Origin: Roseospirillum parvum
GTDB taxonomy: Bacteria; Pseudomonadota; Alphaproteobacteria; Rhodospirillales; Rhodospirillaceae
Reading direction: 5' to 3'
Length of the DNA stretch: 64,000 nucleotides
NCBI RefSeq assembly: GCF_900100455.1
Contig: NZ_FNCV01000005.1
Location: 186,001 to 250,000, forward strand
Below, in pieces: positions 35,451-48,153 of the stretch. Positions within the stretch are counted from its first letter, which is position 1. Each line of letters starts with the position of its first letter. Made by a program: the position numbers and the translations under genes. Below the pieces are notes generated by a model, which saw only the letters and a list, made by a program, of their open reading frames with translations, did no database searches and was not told where the DNA came from.

Positions 35451-36196
35451 GCGAGGCGCCCTTCACCCTTGATGGCGAGCTGAAGGCGGCGGCCCAGGCG
35501 GCGATGGCCAAGTATCCCCCGGGGCGGCAGGCCTCGGCGGTGCTGCCGGTGCTCGATCTGGTGCAGCGGCACGAAGGCTGGTTGAGCCGCCCGGCCATGG
35601 ACGCGGTGGCCGAGTTGCTCGAGATGCCGCCCATCCGGGTCTACGAGGTGGCCACCTTCTACACCATGCTGCGCCTGAAGCCTGAGGGGAAGCACAGCGT
35701 GCGGGTGTGCACCAGCCTGTCGTGCTGGCTGCGCGGCAGCGAGGAGATCCTGGCCGCCTGCCGCGCGGCGCTGGGCGTCGAAAGCTTCGGGACCAGCGCC
35801 GACGGCCTGTTCACCCTGGAGCAGGTGGAATGCTCCGGGGCCTGCGTGAACGCGCCGGTGGTCGAGATCGACGACGACTACTACGAGGATCTGACCCCGG
35901 AGACCATCCGCGGCGTGCTGGAGGCGTTGAAGCGCGGCGAGCGGCCCCAGGCCGGGCCCCAGGGCGGGCGGCAGGCCTCGGCGCCGGAAGGCGGGCCGAC
36001 CACGCTGACCGGCGATCCCGCCGAGTTGCACGCCAAGGCCATGGCGGCGGCCGCCGAGCGGGCTCGGGCCCGGGCTGCCAAGGCGGCCGAGGAAGCCAAG
36101 ACCGCCAAGGCGGCCGAGGAAGCCAAGACCGCCAAGGCGGCCGAGGAAGCCAAGACCGCCGGGGATGCCAAGGCGGCCCCGGGCGAGAAGGGATGA
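35447..36196 (+). CDS. nuoE: NADH-quinone oxidoreductase subunit E with repetitive C-terminal tail
   Basis: 249 residues. The 24-kDa subunit binds [2Fe-2S] cluster N1a with CTSLSC (about residues 88-93) and CSGAC (about 129-133). The standard domain ends near residue 165. About 80 extra residues follow, ending in three exact AKAAEEAKT-type units encoded by 27-bp repeats at 36080-36160. The tail is alternately basic and acidic and probably an exposed helix. It overlaps nuoD and lies 4 bp before nuoF. Confidence 0.96.
   Translation: MSEAPFTLDGELKAAAQAAMAKYPPGRQASAVLPVLDLVQRHEGWLSRPAMDAVAELLEMPPIRVYEVATFYTMLRLKPEGKHSVRVCTSLSCWLRGSEEILAACRAALGVESFGTSADGLFTLEQVECSGACVNAPVVEIDDDYYEDLTPETIRGVLEALKRGERPQAGPQGGRQASAPEGGPTTLTGDPAELHAKAMAAAAERARARAAKAAEEAKTAKAAEEAKTAKAAEEAKTAGDAKAAPGEKG
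36080..36160 (+). repeat. Three tandem 27-bp repeats inside nuoE
   Basis: Units 36080-36106, 36107-36133 and 36134-36160 begin AAGGCGGCCGAGGAAGCC and are identical. They code for a nine-residue helical unit (KAAEEAKTA). The identity at DNA level points to recent expansion, so copy number may vary between strains. Confidence 0.85.
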
Positions 36197-36200
36197 GCCG

Positions 36201-37493
<1,293 letters not shown>

Positions 37494-37517
37494 GACCGAG
37501 AGCAAGCAGGACCACCC

Positions 37518-39599
37518 ATGCCCAAGTGCACCATCGACGGGATCGAGATCGAGGTCGAGCCGGGGACCACCGTCCTCCAGGCGGCCGAGAGGCTGGGCAT
37601 CGAGATCCCGCGCTTCTGCTATCACGAGCGTCTGGCCATCGCCGGCAATTGCCGCATGTGCCTGGTCGAGGTTTCGCCCGGGCCGCCCAAGCCGGCCGCC
37701 TCGTGCGCCCTGCCGGTGGGCGACGGCATGACCATCAAGACCGACAGCCCGATGGTGGTCAAGGCGCGCCGGGCGGTGATGGAGTTCCTGCTCATCAACC
37801 ACCCCTTGGACTGCCCGATCTGCGACCAGGGCGGCGAGTGCGACCTGCAGGACCAGGCCATGGCCTATGGCCGCGACCGCTCGCGCTTCGGCGAGATGAA
37901 GCGGGCCGTGCCGGACAAGGACATGGGGCCGCTGGTCGGCACCCACATGACCCGCTGCATCCAGTGCACGCGCTGCATCCGCTTCATCACCGACATCGCC
38001 GGGGTGCCCGAGCTGGGGGCCACCGGGCGCGGCGAGGGGATGGAGATCACCACCTACGTGGAAAAGGCCCTGACCAGCGAACTGTCGGGCAACATCATCG
38101 ACCTCTGCCCGGTCGGCGCGCTGACCAACAAGCCCTACGCCTTCAAGGCCCGCCCCTGGGAGCTGCACCACACCGAGAGCATCGACGTGCTCGACGCGGT
38201 GGGCAGCAACGTCTTCCTCGACACCCGGGGCAACGAGGTGCTGCGCGCCATGCCGCGCCTCAACGAGGGCATCAACGAGGAATGGCTGGCCGACAAGAGC
38301 CGCTTCGCGGTCGATGGCTTGTCGCGCCGCCGGCTTGATAGGCCCTGGGTGCGCCGGGACGGCAAGCTCATCGAGGCCTCCTGGTCGGAGGCCCTGGCCG
38401 CCGTCGCCGAGGCGGCCAAGGGGCTCAAGGGGGAGCAGATGGCCGCGCTGGCCGGCGATCAGGCCGACTGCGAGGCCATGTTCGCCCTGAAGTCACTTTT
38501 CCAGAGCCTGGGCAGCCCGCATCTGGACTGCCGCCAGGACGGCGCGGCGCTCGATCCCACGTGCCGGGCCGGCTATCTGTTCAACACCACCATCGCCGGC
38601 ATTGAGCAGGCCGACGCCATCCTGCTGATCGGCACCGATCCCCGGCGCGAGGCGCCCATCCTCAATGCCCGCATCGGCAAGCGCTGGCGGGCCGGCGGTT
38701 GCCCCATCGGGGTGATCGGGCCGCAGACCGAGCTGACCTACAAGGTGCGCCACCTGGGCAGCGGCCCGGCCGACCTGGCCGATCTGGCGGCCGGCAAGGG
38801 GGACTTCCTGAAGGTGCTGAAGGACGCCGAGCGGCCGATGATCGTGCTCGGCATGGGCGCCCTGGCCCGTCCGGACGGCGCCGCCATCCTGGCCCAGGCC
38901 CGCGCCCTGGCCGAGGCGGTCGGCGCGGCGGGTGGTAACTGGGCCGGCTTCAACGTGCTGCACACGGCGGCGGCCCGGGTCGGCGGGCTCGACCTGGGCT
39001 TCGTGCCGGGCGCCGGCGGGCGCGATCTGGCCGGCATCGTCAAGGGGGCCGGCGAGGGGGCGATCAAGCTGCTCTACCTGCTGGGCGCCGACGAGATCGA
39101 CATGGATGCCCTGGGCAAAGCCTTCGTGGTCTACCAGGGCCACCATGGCGACGCCGGGGCGCGGCGCGCCGATGTCATCCTGCCCGGCGCCGCCTACAGC
39201 GAAAAGCCGGCCACCTACGTGAACACCGAGGGCCGCGTCCAGCGCACCCGCCGGGCGGCCCATCCGCCGGGCCAGGGGCGCGAGGACTGGGCCATCCTGC
39301 GCGCTCTGTCGGAGCATCTGCTGCCGGCCCCGCTGCCGTTCGACAGCCTGGCCGAGCTGCGCCGGGCGATGGTCGCCGAGGTGCCGCATCTGGCCCGCGA
39401 GGACCACATCGAGCCGGCCGTCTGGGGCACCTTCGGGCAGCCGGGCGAGACGGGCGGCGAGCCCTTCATGAGCCCCGTCAAGACCTACTACACCACCTGC
39501 CCGATCAGTCGGGCCTCGCCGACCATGGCCGCCTGCGTGGCGGAGATCCTGGGTCAGGGGACGGCCAGCCAGGAGGAGCGGACCGGGACCGATGGTTGA
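37518..39599 (+). CDS. nuoG: NADH-quinone oxidoreductase subunit G
   Basis: 693 residues. The 75-kDa subunit carries N1b, N4 and N5. The ligands are seen in [15 protein letters not shown] (N1b), [14 protein letters not shown] with its upstream His (N5), and [13 protein letters not shown] (N4). The rest is the molybdopterin-oxidoreductase-like domain without cofactor. The length matches the mitochondrial-type protein. The end overlaps nuoH by 8 bp. Confidence 0.98.
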   Translation: MPKCTIDGIEIEVEPGTTVLQAAERLGIEIPRFCYHERLAIAGNCRMCLVEVSPGPPKPAASCALPVGDGMTIKTDSPMVVKARRAVMEFLLINHPLDCPICDQGGECDLQDQAMAYGRDRSRFGEMKRAVPDKDMGPLVGTHMTRCIQCTRCIRFITDIAGVPELGATGRGEGMEITTYVEKALTSELSGNIIDLCPVGALTNKPYAFKARPWELHHTESIDVLDAVGSNVFLDTRGNEVLRAMPRLNEGINEEWLADKSRFAVDGLSRRRLDRPWVRRDGKLIEASWSEALAAVAEAAKGLKGEQMAALAGDQADCEAMFALKSLFQSLGSPHLDCRQDGAALDPTCRAGYLFNTTIAGIEQADAILLIGTDPRREAPILNARIGKRWRAGGCPIGVIGPQTELTYKVRHLGSGPADLADLAAGKGDFLKVLKDAERPMIVLGMGALARPDGAAILAQARALAEAVGAAGGNWAGFNVLHTAAARVGGLDLGFVPGAGGRDLAGIVKGAGEGAIKLLYLLGADEIDMDALGKAFVVYQGHHGDAGARRADVILPGAAYSEKPATYVNTEGRVQRTRRAAHPPGQGREDWAILRALSEHLLPAPLPFDSLAELRRAMVAEVPHLAREDHIEPAVWGTFGQPGETGGEPFMSPVKTYYTTCPISRASPTMAACVAEILGQGTASQEERTGTDG

Positions 39600-40602
39600 T
39601 TTTCTCGCCACCTACCTGGGGACCCCGGTCCTCATCGTGCTGCACATCTTCGCCATCATCATGCCCCTGCTGGGCAGCGTGGCCTACCTGACCTATGCCG
39701 AGCGCAAGGTGATCGGGGCCATGCAGATGCGCCGCGGGCCCAACGTGGTCGGCCCGTTCGGGCTGTTCCAGCCGATCGCCGACGGCCTGAAGCTGTTCCT
39801 GAAGGAGACCATCATCCCCACCGGGGCCAGCCCGGTGGTCTTCCTGGCCGCCCCCATGCTGACCTTCATCCTGGCCCTGGTCGCCTGGGCGGTGATCCCG
39901 GTCAATGACGGCTGGGTGCTGGCCGACATCAACGTCGGCGTGCTGTACCTGTTCGCCATCAGCTCGATGGGCGTCTATGGCATCATCATGGCCGGCTGGG
40001 CCTCCAACTCGAAGTACGCCTTCCTGGGGGCGATGCGCTCGGCGGCGCAGATGGTCTCCTACGAGGTGGCCATGGGGCTGATCATCATCTCGGTGCTGCT
40101 CAGCGCCGGGACGCTGAACATGAGCGCCATCGTCGAGGCCCAGCAGGGCCTGTGGTACGCCATCCCGCACCTGCCCATGTTCGTGATGTTCTTCATCTCG
40201 ATCCTGGCCGAGACCAACCGCCACCCCTTCGACCTGCCGGAGGCCGAGGCCGAGCTGGTTTCGGGCTACAACGTGGAATACTCGGCCATGCCGTTCGCCC
40301 TGTTCTTCCTGGGCGAATACGCCAACATGATCCTGATGAGCGGGCTGGCCACCATCCTCTTCCTGGGCGGCTGGCTGCCGCCAGTGGACATCGCGCCGTT
40401 CAACTGGCTGCCGGGGATTTTCTGGTTCTCGCTGAAGGTGATGGCGCTGCTGTTCGTCTTCATCTGGTGCCGGGCCGCGTTCCCGCGCTTCCGCTACGAC
40501 CAGTTGATGCGTCTGGGCTGGAAGGTGTTCCTGCCGGGCAGCCTGATCTGGGTGGTGCTGACCGCCTCGGTGCTGACCCTGACCGGCAACCTGCCCGAAT
40601 AA
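39592..40602 (+). CDS. nuoH: NADH-quinone oxidoreductase subunit H
   Basis: 336 residues, eight membrane helices. NuoH links the quinone cavity to the membrane arm. [20 protein letters not shown] and [20 protein letters not shown] are the two conserved loops lining the quinone entrance. The start overlaps nuoG by 8 bp. Confidence 0.98.
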   Translation: MVDFLATYLGTPVLIVLHIFAIIMPLLGSVAYLTYAERKVIGAMQMRRGPNVVGPFGLFQPIADGLKLFLKETIIPTGASPVVFLAAPMLTFILALVAWAVIPVNDGWVLADINVGVLYLFAISSMGVYGIIMAGWASNSKYAFLGAMRSAAQMVSYEVAMGLIIISVLLSAGTLNMSAIVEAQQGLWYAIPHLPMFVMFFISILAETNRHPFDLPEAEAELVSGYNVEYSAMPFALFFLGEYANMILMSGLATILFLGGWLPPVDIAPFNWLPGIFWFSLKVMALLFVFIWCRAAFPRFRYDQLMRLGWKVFLPGSLIWVVLTASVLTLTGNLPE

Positions 40603-40638
40603 GCGGCCGAACCGAGAGGAGCCGAACGGAGCCACGCC

Positions 40639-41127
40639 ATGTCCTTTCTCGACCGCACCGCCCGCGCCGTCCTGCTGTGGGAGTTGCTGGAAGGCTTCGC
40701 CAAGACCTTCCAGTACTTCCTGAAGCCCAAGGTGACCCTGAACTACCCCTACGAAAAGGGCGCCCTGTCGCCGCGTTTCCGGGGCGAGCACGCCCTTCGG
40801 CGTTATCCCAACGGCGAGGAACGCTGCATCGCCTGCAAGCTGTGCGAGGCCGTCTGCCCGGCCCTGGCCATCACCATCGAGGCCGAGGCGCGGGACGACG
40901 GCTCGCGGCGCACGACGCGCTATGATATCGACATGACCAAGTGCATCTACTGCGGCTTCTGCCAGGAAGCCTGCCCGGTGGATGCCATCGTCGAGGGTCC
41001 CAACTTCGAGTTCGCCACCGAGACCCGCGAGGAATTGCTGTACGACAAGAGCAAGCTTCTGGCCAACGGCGAGCGCTGGGAAGCCGAGATCGCCCGCCGT
41101 CTGGAACTGGATGCCCCCTACCGCTAA
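40639..41127 (+). CDS. nuoI: NADH-quinone oxidoreductase subunit I
   Basis: 162 residues with two [4Fe-4S] motifs, [12 protein letters not shown] and [12 protein letters not shown] (clusters N6a and N6b), in the hydrophilic connecting arm. A GAGAGGAG ribosome site precedes it. After its stop comes a 203-bp spacer with four tandem hairpin repeats, the largest gap inside the operon. Confidence 0.98.
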   Translation: MSFLDRTARAVLLWELLEGFAKTFQYFLKPKVTLNYPYEKGALSPRFRGEHALRRYPNGEERCIACKLCEAVCPALAITIEAEARDDGSRRTTRYDIDMTKCIYCGFCQEACPVDAIVEGPNFEFATETREELLYDKSKLLANGERWEAEIARRLELDAPYR

Positions 41128-41146
41128 GAACGTCGCCTATCCGCTG

Positions 41147-41262
41147 CCCGGCCCCGCTTCGGGGCGCAACCACCACCCGGCCCCGCTTCGGGGGCCAAGC
41201 ACCACCCGGCCCCGCTTCGGGGGCCAAGCACCACCCGGCCCCGCTTCGGGGCCCAAGCACCA
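41147..41262 (+). repeat. Four tandem 29-bp hairpin repeats between nuoI and nuoJ
   Basis: Units begin at 41147, 41176, 41205 and 41234, each starting CCCGGCCCCGCTTCGGGG and ending in CAAGCACCA-like sequence. Units 2 and 3 are identical and 1 and 4 nearly so. Each contains CCCCG-CTT-CGGGG, so the mRNA would carry four hairpins in a row. There are no spacers, so it is not a CRISPR array. Confidence 0.9.
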
Positions 41263-41330
41263 AAATCCCCCGCCCCGGCCCGCCGCTTGAAACCAGGGCC
41301 CGCGACCGATCCGCCGAGAGAGGGAGTGAG

Positions 41331-41945
41331 ATGATCGTACAGGCCCTGGCCTTCTACCTGTTCGCCACGGTGGCGGTGCTTTCCGCCGGCATGGTGATCA
41401 CCCAGCGCAACAGCGTGCATGCCGTGCTGTGGCTGATCCTGGCCTTCTTCAACGGGGCCGGCCTGTTCGTGCTGACCGGGGCCGAGTTCGTCGCCATGTT
41501 GCTGGTCATCGTCTACGTGGGGGCGGTGGCGGTGCTGTTCCTGTTCGTGGTGATGATGCTCGACCTCAACGTGGCCACCCTGCGCGAGGGCTTCGTCGAG
41601 CACGTGCCGATGGTGGTGGCGGTGGGCTTCGTGCTGCTGGCCGAGCTGCTGGTGCTGGTCGGCGGCTGGGCGGTGGCGCCCGAGGCCCAAGGGGTGCGGC
41701 AGGCGCCCACCCCGGACCTCGCCGAAACACCCAACACCGAGGCTTTGGGGGCGATCCTCTACACCGATTTCCTGTACCTCTTCCAGGCCGCCGGGCTGAT
41801 CCTGCTGGTCGCCATGGTGGGCGCCATCGTGCTCACCCATCGACGCCGCGAGGGGGTCAGGAAGCAGCGCATCCCCGAGCAGATCGCGCGGCGCAAGGAG
41901 GATGAATTGACCCTGGTCGACGTGCCGCCGCGGGGAGGGGTGTGA
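41331..41945 (+). CDS. nuoJ: NADH-quinone oxidoreductase subunit J
   Basis: 204 residues, five membrane helices. The ATG at 41331 follows [31 protein letters not shown] is the conserved third helix with the pi-bulge Tyr region. A long open frame upstream through the repeats is not part of the gene. Confidence 0.96.
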   Translation: MIVQALAFYLFATVAVLSAGMVITQRNSVHAVLWLILAFFNGAGLFVLTGAEFVAMLLVIVYVGAVAVLFLFVVMMLDLNVATLREGFVEHVPMVVAVGFVLLAELLVLVGGWAVAPEAQGVRQAPTPDLAETPNTEALGAILYTDFLYLFQAAGLILLVAMVGAIVLTHRRREGVRKQRIPEQIARRKEDELTLVDVPPRGGV

Positions 41946-41949
41946 TCCC

Positions 41950-42261
41950 ATGATGGCACTTTCCCTGACCCACTACCTGGTGGTCGCCGCCGTCATCTTC
42001 TGCCTTGGCGTGGTCGGCGTCTTCATCAACCGCAAGAACATCATCGTCATCCTGATGGCGGTCGAGTTGATGCTGCTGGCGGTGAACATCAATCTGGTCG
42101 CCTTCTCGGCCCATCTGGGCGATCTGGCGGGCCAGGTGTTCACCCTGTTCATCCTTACCGTGGCCGCCGCCGAGGCCGCCATCGGACTGGCCATCGTGGT
42201 GGTCTTCTTCCGCAATCGCGGCTCGATCGAGGTCGAGGACGTGAACCAGATGAAGGGCTGA
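41950..42261 (+). CDS. nuoK: NADH-quinone oxidoreductase subunit K
   Basis: 103 residues, three helices. The proton-channel glutamates are in [16 protein letters not shown] and [16 protein letters not shown]. It begins 4 bp after nuoJ; of two adjacent ATGs (41950, 41953) either could be used. Confidence 0.97.
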   Translation: MMALSLTHYLVVAAVIFCLGVVGVFINRKNIIVILMAVELMLLAVNINLVAFSAHLGDLAGQVFTLFILTVAAAEAAIGLAIVVVFFRNRGSIEVEDVNQMKG

Positions 42262-42273
42262 GAGAGCGGGCCG

Positions 42274-44205
42274 ATGTACACCCTGACCATCTTCCTGCCG
42301 CTTGCCGCGGCCATCGTCACCGGCCTGTTCGGGCGCACGCTCGGCGACCGCAACGCCCAGCTTCTGACCTGCGGGGCGGTCGGTGTGTCGGCCGTTCTGT
42401 CGATCCTCATCTTCAACCAGGTGGCGCTGGGTGGCGAGGAGATCACCGTTCCCCTGCTGCGCTGGATCGAAAGCGGCCCGCTGGCCTTCGACTGGGCCCT
42501 GAAATTCGACACCCTGACCGCGGTGATGGTGCTGACCGTCACCTGGGTGTCGTTCATGGTCCATGTCTACTCCATCGGCTACATGGCCCATGACCTCTCC
42601 AAGCCCAGGTTCATGGCCTACATGTCGTTCTTCACCTTCGCCATGCTGATGCTGGTGACGGCCGACAACCTGGTGCAGATGTTCTTCGGCTGGGAGGGAG
42701 TCGGCGTCGCCTCGTACCTTCTGATCGGCTTCTGGTACGAGCGCCCCTCGGCCAACGCGGCGGCGATCAAGGCCTTCATCGTCAACCGGGTCGGCGATTT
42801 CGGCTTCATGCTGGGCATCTTCGGCGCCTTCCTGTTCTTCGGCACGGTGGAACTGGACGCCATCTTCGCCGCCGCGCCGGAGCGGGCCGGGGAGACCTTC
42901 AACATCTTCGGCATGGAGGTGAACGCCATCACCGCCATTTGCCTGCTGCTGTTCCTCGGCGCCATGGGCAAGTCGGCGCAAATCGGCCTGCACACCTGGC
43001 TGCCCGACGCCATGGAGGGCCCGACCCCGGTCTCCGCCCTGATCCACGCCGCCACCATGGTCACCGCCGGGGTGTTCATGGTGGCCCGCATGAGTCCGCT
43101 GTTCGAGTTCTCGACCACCGCGCTGTCGGTGGTGACGCTGGTCGGCGCGGCGACCGCCTTCTTCGCCGCCACGGTGGGCTGCGTGCAGAACGACATCAAG
43201 CGGGTGATCGCCTATTCCACCTGCTCACAGTTGGGCTACATGTTCTTCGCCCTGGGGGTGTCGGCCTATCCGGCGGCCATCTTCCACCTGATGACCCACG
43301 CCTTCTTCAAATCGCTGTTGTTCCTGGGCGCCGGCTCGGTCATCCACGCCATGAGCGACGAGCAGGACATGCGCCGCATGGGCGGCATCTGGCGCCACAT
43401 CAAGCTGACCTACGCCATGATGTGGATCGGCTCGCTGGCCCTGGCCGGCATTCCCTTCTTCGCCGGCTACTACTCCAAGGACATGATCCTCGAGGCCGCG
43501 TTCGGGGCGCACAGCGTGGTCGGCCAGCTGGCCTACTGGCTGGGCGTGATGGCCGCCCTGATGACCGCCTTCTACTCCTGGCGCCTGCTGTTGATGACCT
43601 TCCACGGCAAGCCGCGGGCCGACGAGCACGTGATGGCCCACGTCCACGAAAGCCCGCCGGTGATGACCGTGCCGCTGATGGTGCTGGCCCTGGGGGCGAT
43701 CTTCTCGGGCTTCATCGGCTATGATCTGTTCGTCGGCGACGGCCGCGCCGTCTTCTGGGCCCAGTCGATCCTGGTGCGGGACGGCAACGACAGCATCGAG
43801 GCGGCGCACCATGTGGCCCTGTGGGTCAAGGCGCTGCCGGTGGTGGTCGCCCTGGCCGGCATCGCCGCCGCCTATGTGATGTACCAGATGGCGCCCGAGG
43901 TGCCGGCCGCGCTGGCCGCCGGCTTCCCGCGCCTGTACCGCTTCCTGCTCAACAAGTGGTACTTCGACGAGCTCTACGACCGCATTTTCGTGCGCCCCGC
44001 CTTCCGGGTCGGGCGCGCCCTGTGGAAGGGCGGCGACGGGGCCCTGATCGACGGCGTCGGCCCGGACGGGGTGGCCGCCGCCGTGAAGGACGTGGCGCGC
44101 CGCGTCGGCCGTTTGCAGTCGGGGTTGGTCATCCACTACGCCCTGGCCATGATGCTGGGCGTCGCCGCCTTCGTCACCTACTTCGTCATTGGCATCTTCG
44201 GTTGA
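42274..44205 (+). CDS. nuoL: NADH-quinone oxidoreductase subunit L
   Basis: 643 residues. An antiporter-like proton-pumping subunit with about 16 membrane helices and the long lateral helix at the C-terminus. [19 protein letters not shown] carries the key Glu, and [20 protein letters not shown] the key Lys and His. The lateral helix begins after about residue 490. Confidence 0.98.
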   Translation: MYTLTIFLPLAAAIVTGLFGRTLGDRNAQLLTCGAVGVSAVLSILIFNQVALGGEEITVPLLRWIESGPLAFDWALKFDTLTAVMVLTVTWVSFMVHVYSIGYMAHDLSKPRFMAYMSFFTFAMLMLVTADNLVQMFFGWEGVGVASYLLIGFWYERPSANAAAIKAFIVNRVGDFGFMLGIFGAFLFFGTVELDAIFAAAPERAGETFNIFGMEVNAITAICLLLFLGAMGKSAQIGLHTWLPDAMEGPTPVSALIHAATMVTAGVFMVARMSPLFEFSTTALSVVTLVGAATAFFAATVGCVQNDIKRVIAYSTCSQLGYMFFALGVSAYPAAIFHLMTHAFFKSLLFLGAGSVIHAMSDEQDMRRMGGIWRHIKLTYAMMWIGSLALAGIPFFAGYYSKDMILEAAFGAHSVVGQLAYWLGVMAALMTAFYSWRLLLMTFHGKPRADEHVMAHVHESPPVMTVPLMVLALGAIFSGFIGYDLFVGDGRAVFWAQSILVRDGNDSIEAAHHVALWVKALPVVVALAGIAAAYVMYQMAPEVPAALAAGFPRLYRFLLNKWYFDELYDRIFVRPAFRVGRALWKGGDGALIDGVGPDGVAAAVKDVARRVGRLQSGLVIHYALAMMLGVAAFVTYFVIGIFG

Positions 44206-44239
44206 TCCGGACAGAGAGGCTTCAAGGGACACCAACGCA

Positions 44240-45754
44240 ATGACCGGATTTCCGCTGCTTTCGCTGGTGACGTTCCTGCCCCTGGCCGGGGTGGCGTTCA
44301 TTCTTGTCTTCGCCCGCTCGGAGAACCCCGAGCTGGTCGCCAGCAACGCCCGCAACGTCGCCCTGATGGTCAGTGGTGCGACCTTTCTGCTCAGCCTGTT
44401 CCTGTGGTTCGGCTTCGAGACGGGGACCCACGAGTTCCAGTTCGTCGAGCGCCTGGACTGGCTGCCCGAGTACAGGATCGCCTATCACATGGGGGTGGAC
44501 GGCATCTCCATGTTCTTCGTTTTGCTGTCCACCTTCCTGACGCCGCTGTGCATCCTGGCGTCGTGGGAGTCGGTGAAGGATCGGGTGAAGGAATACATGG
44601 TCGCCTTCCTGGTCCTGGAGACCATGATGGTGGGCATGTTCTGTGCCCTCGACTACGTGCTGTTCTACGTCTTCTTCGAGGGCGTGCTGATCCCCATGTT
44701 CATCATCATCGGTGTGTGGGGTGGGGCGCGGCGCATCTATGCCGCCTTCAAGTTCTTCCTTTATACGCTGCTCGGCTCGGTGCTGATGCTGCTGGCCCTG
44801 CTGGCCCTGTATGGCCTCGCCGGGACCACCGACGTGCCCACCCTGATGACCACCGAGGTGCCCTACAGACTGCAGATCTGGCTGTGGCTGGCCCTGTTCG
44901 CCAGCTTCGCCGTGAAGGTGCCGATGTGGCCGGTGCACACCTGGCTGCCCGATGCCCACGTCGAGGCGCCGACCGCCGGCTCGGTGATCCTGGCCGGGGT
45001 GCTGCTGAAGATGGGCGCCTATGGCTTCCTGCGCTTCTCGGTGCCGATCCTGCCCGAGGCCAGCGCGTTCTTCACGCCCCTGGTCTACACCCTGTCGATC
45101 ATCGCCATCGTCTATACCTCGCTGGTCGCCCTGGTCCAGGAGGACATGAAGAAGCTGATCGCCTACAGCTCGGTGGCCCACATGGGCTTCGTGACCATCG
45201 GCATCTTCGCCATGACCCAGCAGGCGGTGGAAGGCGCGGTCTTCCAGATGCTGTCGCACGGCATCGTCTCGGGCGCCCTGTTCCTGTGCGTCGGGGTGGT
45301 CTACGACCGCCTGCACACCCGCGAGATTTCCCGCTACGGGGGCCTCGCCACCAACATGCCGCGCTATGCCCTGCTGTTCATGCTGTTCATGCTGGCCAGC
45401 GTCGGCCTGCCCGGAACCAGCGGCTTCGTCGGCGAGTTCCTGGTCCTCATCGGCACCTTCCAGGCCAACACCTGGGTGGCGCTGTTCGCCACCACCGGCA
45501 TCATCCTGGGCGCCACCTACATGCTGTACCTGTACCGCCGGGTGATCTACGGCAAGCTGGTGCGCGACGAGGTGCGCGTGCTGCCCGACCTCTCGGGCCG
45601 CGAGATCGCCATCCTGGCCCCGCTGGCGCTGGTGGTGCTGTGGATGGGCCTTTACCCGCTGCCCTTCCTTGAGGTGATGCATGCCTCGGTGGCCAACCTG
45701 ATCGACAACTACCAGGCCGCCCTGGGGCACGCCGCCCCGGCTGGTGGCGCCTGA
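44240..45754 (+). CDS. nuoM: NADH-quinone oxidoreductase subunit M
   Basis: 504 residues from ATG 44240 ([15 protein letters not shown]); an earlier in-frame start would overlap nuoL. An antiporter-like pump subunit. [19 protein letters not shown] has the conserved Glu, and [20 protein letters not shown] the Lys and the TWLPDAH block. Confidence 0.97.
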   Translation: MTGFPLLSLVTFLPLAGVAFILVFARSENPELVASNARNVALMVSGATFLLSLFLWFGFETGTHEFQFVERLDWLPEYRIAYHMGVDGISMFFVLLSTFLTPLCILASWESVKDRVKEYMVAFLVLETMMVGMFCALDYVLFYVFFEGVLIPMFIIIGVWGGARRIYAAFKFFLYTLLGSVLMLLALLALYGLAGTTDVPTLMTTEVPYRLQIWLWLALFASFAVKVPMWPVHTWLPDAHVEAPTAGSVILAGVLLKMGAYGFLRFSVPILPEASAFFTPLVYTLSIIAIVYTSLVALVQEDMKKLIAYSSVAHMGFVTIGIFAMTQQAVEGAVFQMLSHGIVSGALFLCVGVVYDRLHTREISRYGGLATNMPRYALLFMLFMLASVGLPGTSGFVGEFLVLIGTFQANTWVALFATTGIILGATYMLYLYRRVIYGKLVRDEVRVLPDLSGREIAILAPLALVVLWMGLYPLPFLEVMHASVANLIDNYQAALGHAAPAGGA

Positions 45755-45811
45755 TCGGCAAGTTCCCCCGGCAAGTTTCCTCAGGAACGAACAGAAAGCA
45801 CGACCAACGCC

Positions 45812-47329
45812 ATGACCGACCCCGTCCTGCCGCCGTTGCTTCCCGTCCTGCCCGAGATGGTTCTCGCGGTGGCCGGGCTTGTTCTGCTCATGCTCGGGGT
45901 GTTCCGTCAGGGCACGGCGGCGGCGACGGCGGGGCTGGTCGGCTGGCTGAGCCTGCTGGTGCTGGCCATCACCGCCGCCCTGGTCTGGCAGACGGCGCCG
46001 GCCAGCACCTTCGGCGGCATGTTCGTGACCGACGCCTTCACCCGCTTCGCCAAGCTGCTGACCCTGGGCGGCGCGGCGGCGACCCTGGCCATGTCGCTGA
46101 GCTGGCTGGATCGCGAGGGCGAGGCCCGTTTCGAGTTCCCGGTGCTGGTCCTCTTCGCCGTGCTCGGCATGATGATGATGATCTCGGCCGGCAACCTGAT
46201 GTCGCTGTACATGGGGCTCGAGCTTCAGTCGCTGGCGCTCTACGTGCTGGCCGCCTTCCAGCGCGGCAACGTCAAGGCCAGCGAGGCGGGGCTCAAGTAC
46301 TTCGTGCTCGGCTCGGTGGCCTCGGGCCTCTACCTCTATGGCGCCTCGCTGGTCTATGGCTTCGCCGGGACCACCGACTTCGCCGCCCTGGCCACCGTGC
46401 TGGGCGATGGCGAGGGGCACATCGGGGCGATGATCGGGCTGGTCTTCGTGCTCGCCGCGCTGGCCTTCAAGGTTTCCGCCGTGCCCTTCCACATGTGGAC
46501 GCCGGATGTCTACGAGGGCGCCCCCACCCCGGTCACCGCCTTCTTCTCGGTGGCCCCCAAGGTGGCCGCCCTGACCCTTTTGGTGCGGGTCGCCATGGGG
46601 CCGTTCCTGGGCATGGTGGGTGACTGGCAGCAGATCATCGTGCTGATCGCCGCCGCCTCGATGATCTGGGGCGCCTTCGCCGCCATCCCGCAGAACAACA
46701 TCAAGCGGCTGATGGCCTACAGCTCGATCGGCCATGTGGGCTATGCGCTGATGGGCCTCGCCGCCGCCAGCCCGGAAGGGGTGCGCGGGCTGCTCGTCTA
46801 CCTGACCATCTATGTGGTGATGAACGTTGGCGTCTTCGCGGTCATCCTGTCGCTGCGCCAGCATGGCCGGCTGGTCGAGAACATCCCGGACATGGCCGGC
46901 ATGGCCCGCACCAATCCCATGCTGGCCGCCGCCATGGGCATCCTGATGTTCTCCATGGCCGGCATTCCGCCGCTGGCCGGCTTCTTCGCCAAGTTCCACG
47001 TCTTCCTGGCGGCGATCCACGCCGGGCAGGTGACGCTGGCCATCATCGGCGTGCTGTCCAGCGTGGTGGCGGCCTACTACTACCTCAGGATCATCAAGGT
47101 GATGTATTTCGACCAGCCGGTGGACGGCTTCGACAGGACGCTGGACAAGCCGACGGCGGCGGTGCTGGCGGTGAGCAGCCTGCTTGTGCTGTTCTTCTCG
47201 GTGGTGCCGGCCCGGCTGACCACCCCGGCCGACGCGGCCGCCGCCCCGATTGTTGGGGCATCGACTGTCGGTGAACTTGCGCCGGCGGCGGCCGAGGCAA
47301 CCGGGGACGCCTCCGGGGACGGACATTGA
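45812..47329 (+). CDS. nuoN: NADH-quinone oxidoreductase subunit N
   Basis: 505 residues, the third antiporter-like subunit. YMGLELQSLALYVLAAFQR and FKVSAVPFHMWTPDVYEGAP are its signatures. The C-terminus carries about 25 extra Ala-rich residues. Its TGA overlaps the TTG start of birA, so birA is probably co-translated with the operon. Confidence 0.97.
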   Translation: MTDPVLPPLLPVLPEMVLAVAGLVLLMLGVFRQGTAAATAGLVGWLSLLVLAITAALVWQTAPASTFGGMFVTDAFTRFAKLLTLGGAAATLAMSLSWLDREGEARFEFPVLVLFAVLGMMMMISAGNLMSLYMGLELQSLALYVLAAFQRGNVKASEAGLKYFVLGSVASGLYLYGASLVYGFAGTTDFAALATVLGDGEGHIGAMIGLVFVLAALAFKVSAVPFHMWTPDVYEGAPTPVTAFFSVAPKVAALTLLVRVAMGPFLGMVGDWQQIIVLIAAASMIWGAFAAIPQNNIKRLMAYSSIGHVGYALMGLAAASPEGVRGLLVYLTIYVVMNVGVFAVILSLRQHGRLVENIPDMAGMARTNPMLAAAMGILMFSMAGIPPLAGFFAKFHVFLAAIHAGQVTLAIIGVLSSVVAAYYYLRIIKVMYFDQPVDGFDRTLDKPTAAVLAVSSLLVLFFSVVPARLTTPADAAAAPIVGASTVGELAPAAAEATGDASGDGH

Positions 47330-48150
47330 CCGCCCTCCAGGGCGGCACCCCAGCTTCCCCGCTGCCCCAGGCCGAGGCCGCGCTGCCGCCCGGCTGGCGG
47401 CTGCTCTGCCGGGACGAGGTGGACGGCACCAACGCCACCCTGGTGCGCTGGGCCGAGGGGCGGGGCGCGCCGTTCGATGGCGCGCCGGCCGAGGGCGTGG
47501 TGCTGGTCGCCGACCAGCAGACGGCGGGGCGCGGTCGCCAGGGCCGCGACTGGCACAGCCCGCCGGGCAACCTCTATGTCTCGGTGCTGCTGGATGGGGC
47601 CGCCGGGCCGGCCCGTCTGGCCGAGGTCGGCTTTGTCGCCGGGGTGGCCCTGGCCGAGGCGGTGGCCGCCCTGATGCCGGCCGCCGCGCCGGCCCTGAAA
47701 TGGCCCAACGACCTGTTGCTCGACGGCCGCAAGGTGGCCGGCCTGCTGCTGGAGACGGCGCTTGGGACAGACGGCGGGCCGTGGCTGGTGCTCGGCCTGG
47801 GGGTCAATCTGGCCTGGGCCCCGCCGCGCGGGCCGGAAATGGCCTTCCCCCCCGGCCGTCTGGCCGACGCCGGTCCGGCGCCGGGGCGCGATGCCCTGCT
47901 CGCCGCCCTGGTGCCGCGCCTTGCGGTGTGGCTCGCGGTGTGGCGCCATCAGGGTTTCGCGCCGATCCGCGCCGCCTGGCTCGAGCGGGCCCACGGCCTG
48001 GGCGGGCCGATCGAGGCCCGGCTGGGCACCGGCAAGCGCCACGGGGTGTTTGCCGACATCGACCCCGACGGGGCGCTGGTGCTCGACACCGAAACCGGGC
48101 GGGAGCGCCTGCTCGCCGCCGACATCCACTTTCCGGACAGGGACCCTTGA
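47326..48150 (+). CDS. birA: Biotin-[acetyl-CoA-carboxylase] ligase BirA (class I, no repressor domain)
   Basis: 274 residues from a TTG at 47326 (no in-frame ATG fits the conserved part). It activates biotin and attaches it to carboxylase carrier proteins. The motif GRGRQGRDW near residue 70 binds biotinyl-AMP, and LKWPNDLLLDGRKVAGLL follows. There is no N-terminal helix-turn-helix, so it cannot be a DNA-binding repressor like E. coli BirA. nuoN-birA-coaX-rnj is a common alphaproteobacterial order. Confidence 0.95.
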   Translation: MTALQGGTPASPLPQAEAALPPGWRLLCRDEVDGTNATLVRWAEGRGAPFDGAPAEGVVLVADQQTAGRGRQGRDWHSPPGNLYVSVLLDGAAGPARLAEVGFVAGVALAEAVAALMPAAAPALKWPNDLLLDGRKVAGLLLETALGTDGGPWLVLGLGVNLAWAPPRGPEMAFPPGRLADAGPAPGRDALLAALVPRLAVWLAVWRHQGFAPIRAAWLERAHGLGGPIEARLGTGKRHGVFADIDPDGALVLDTETGRERLLAADIHFPDRDP

Positions 48151-48153
48151 CGG

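Noticed and set aside
41147-41262. CRISPR array
   Set aside because: The four units abut directly with no unique spacers, and there are no cas genes.
44222-47326. 1034-codon open frame on the minus strand
   Set aside because: Antisense to nuoM and nuoN; composition is His/Gln/Arg-rich shadow without any domain.
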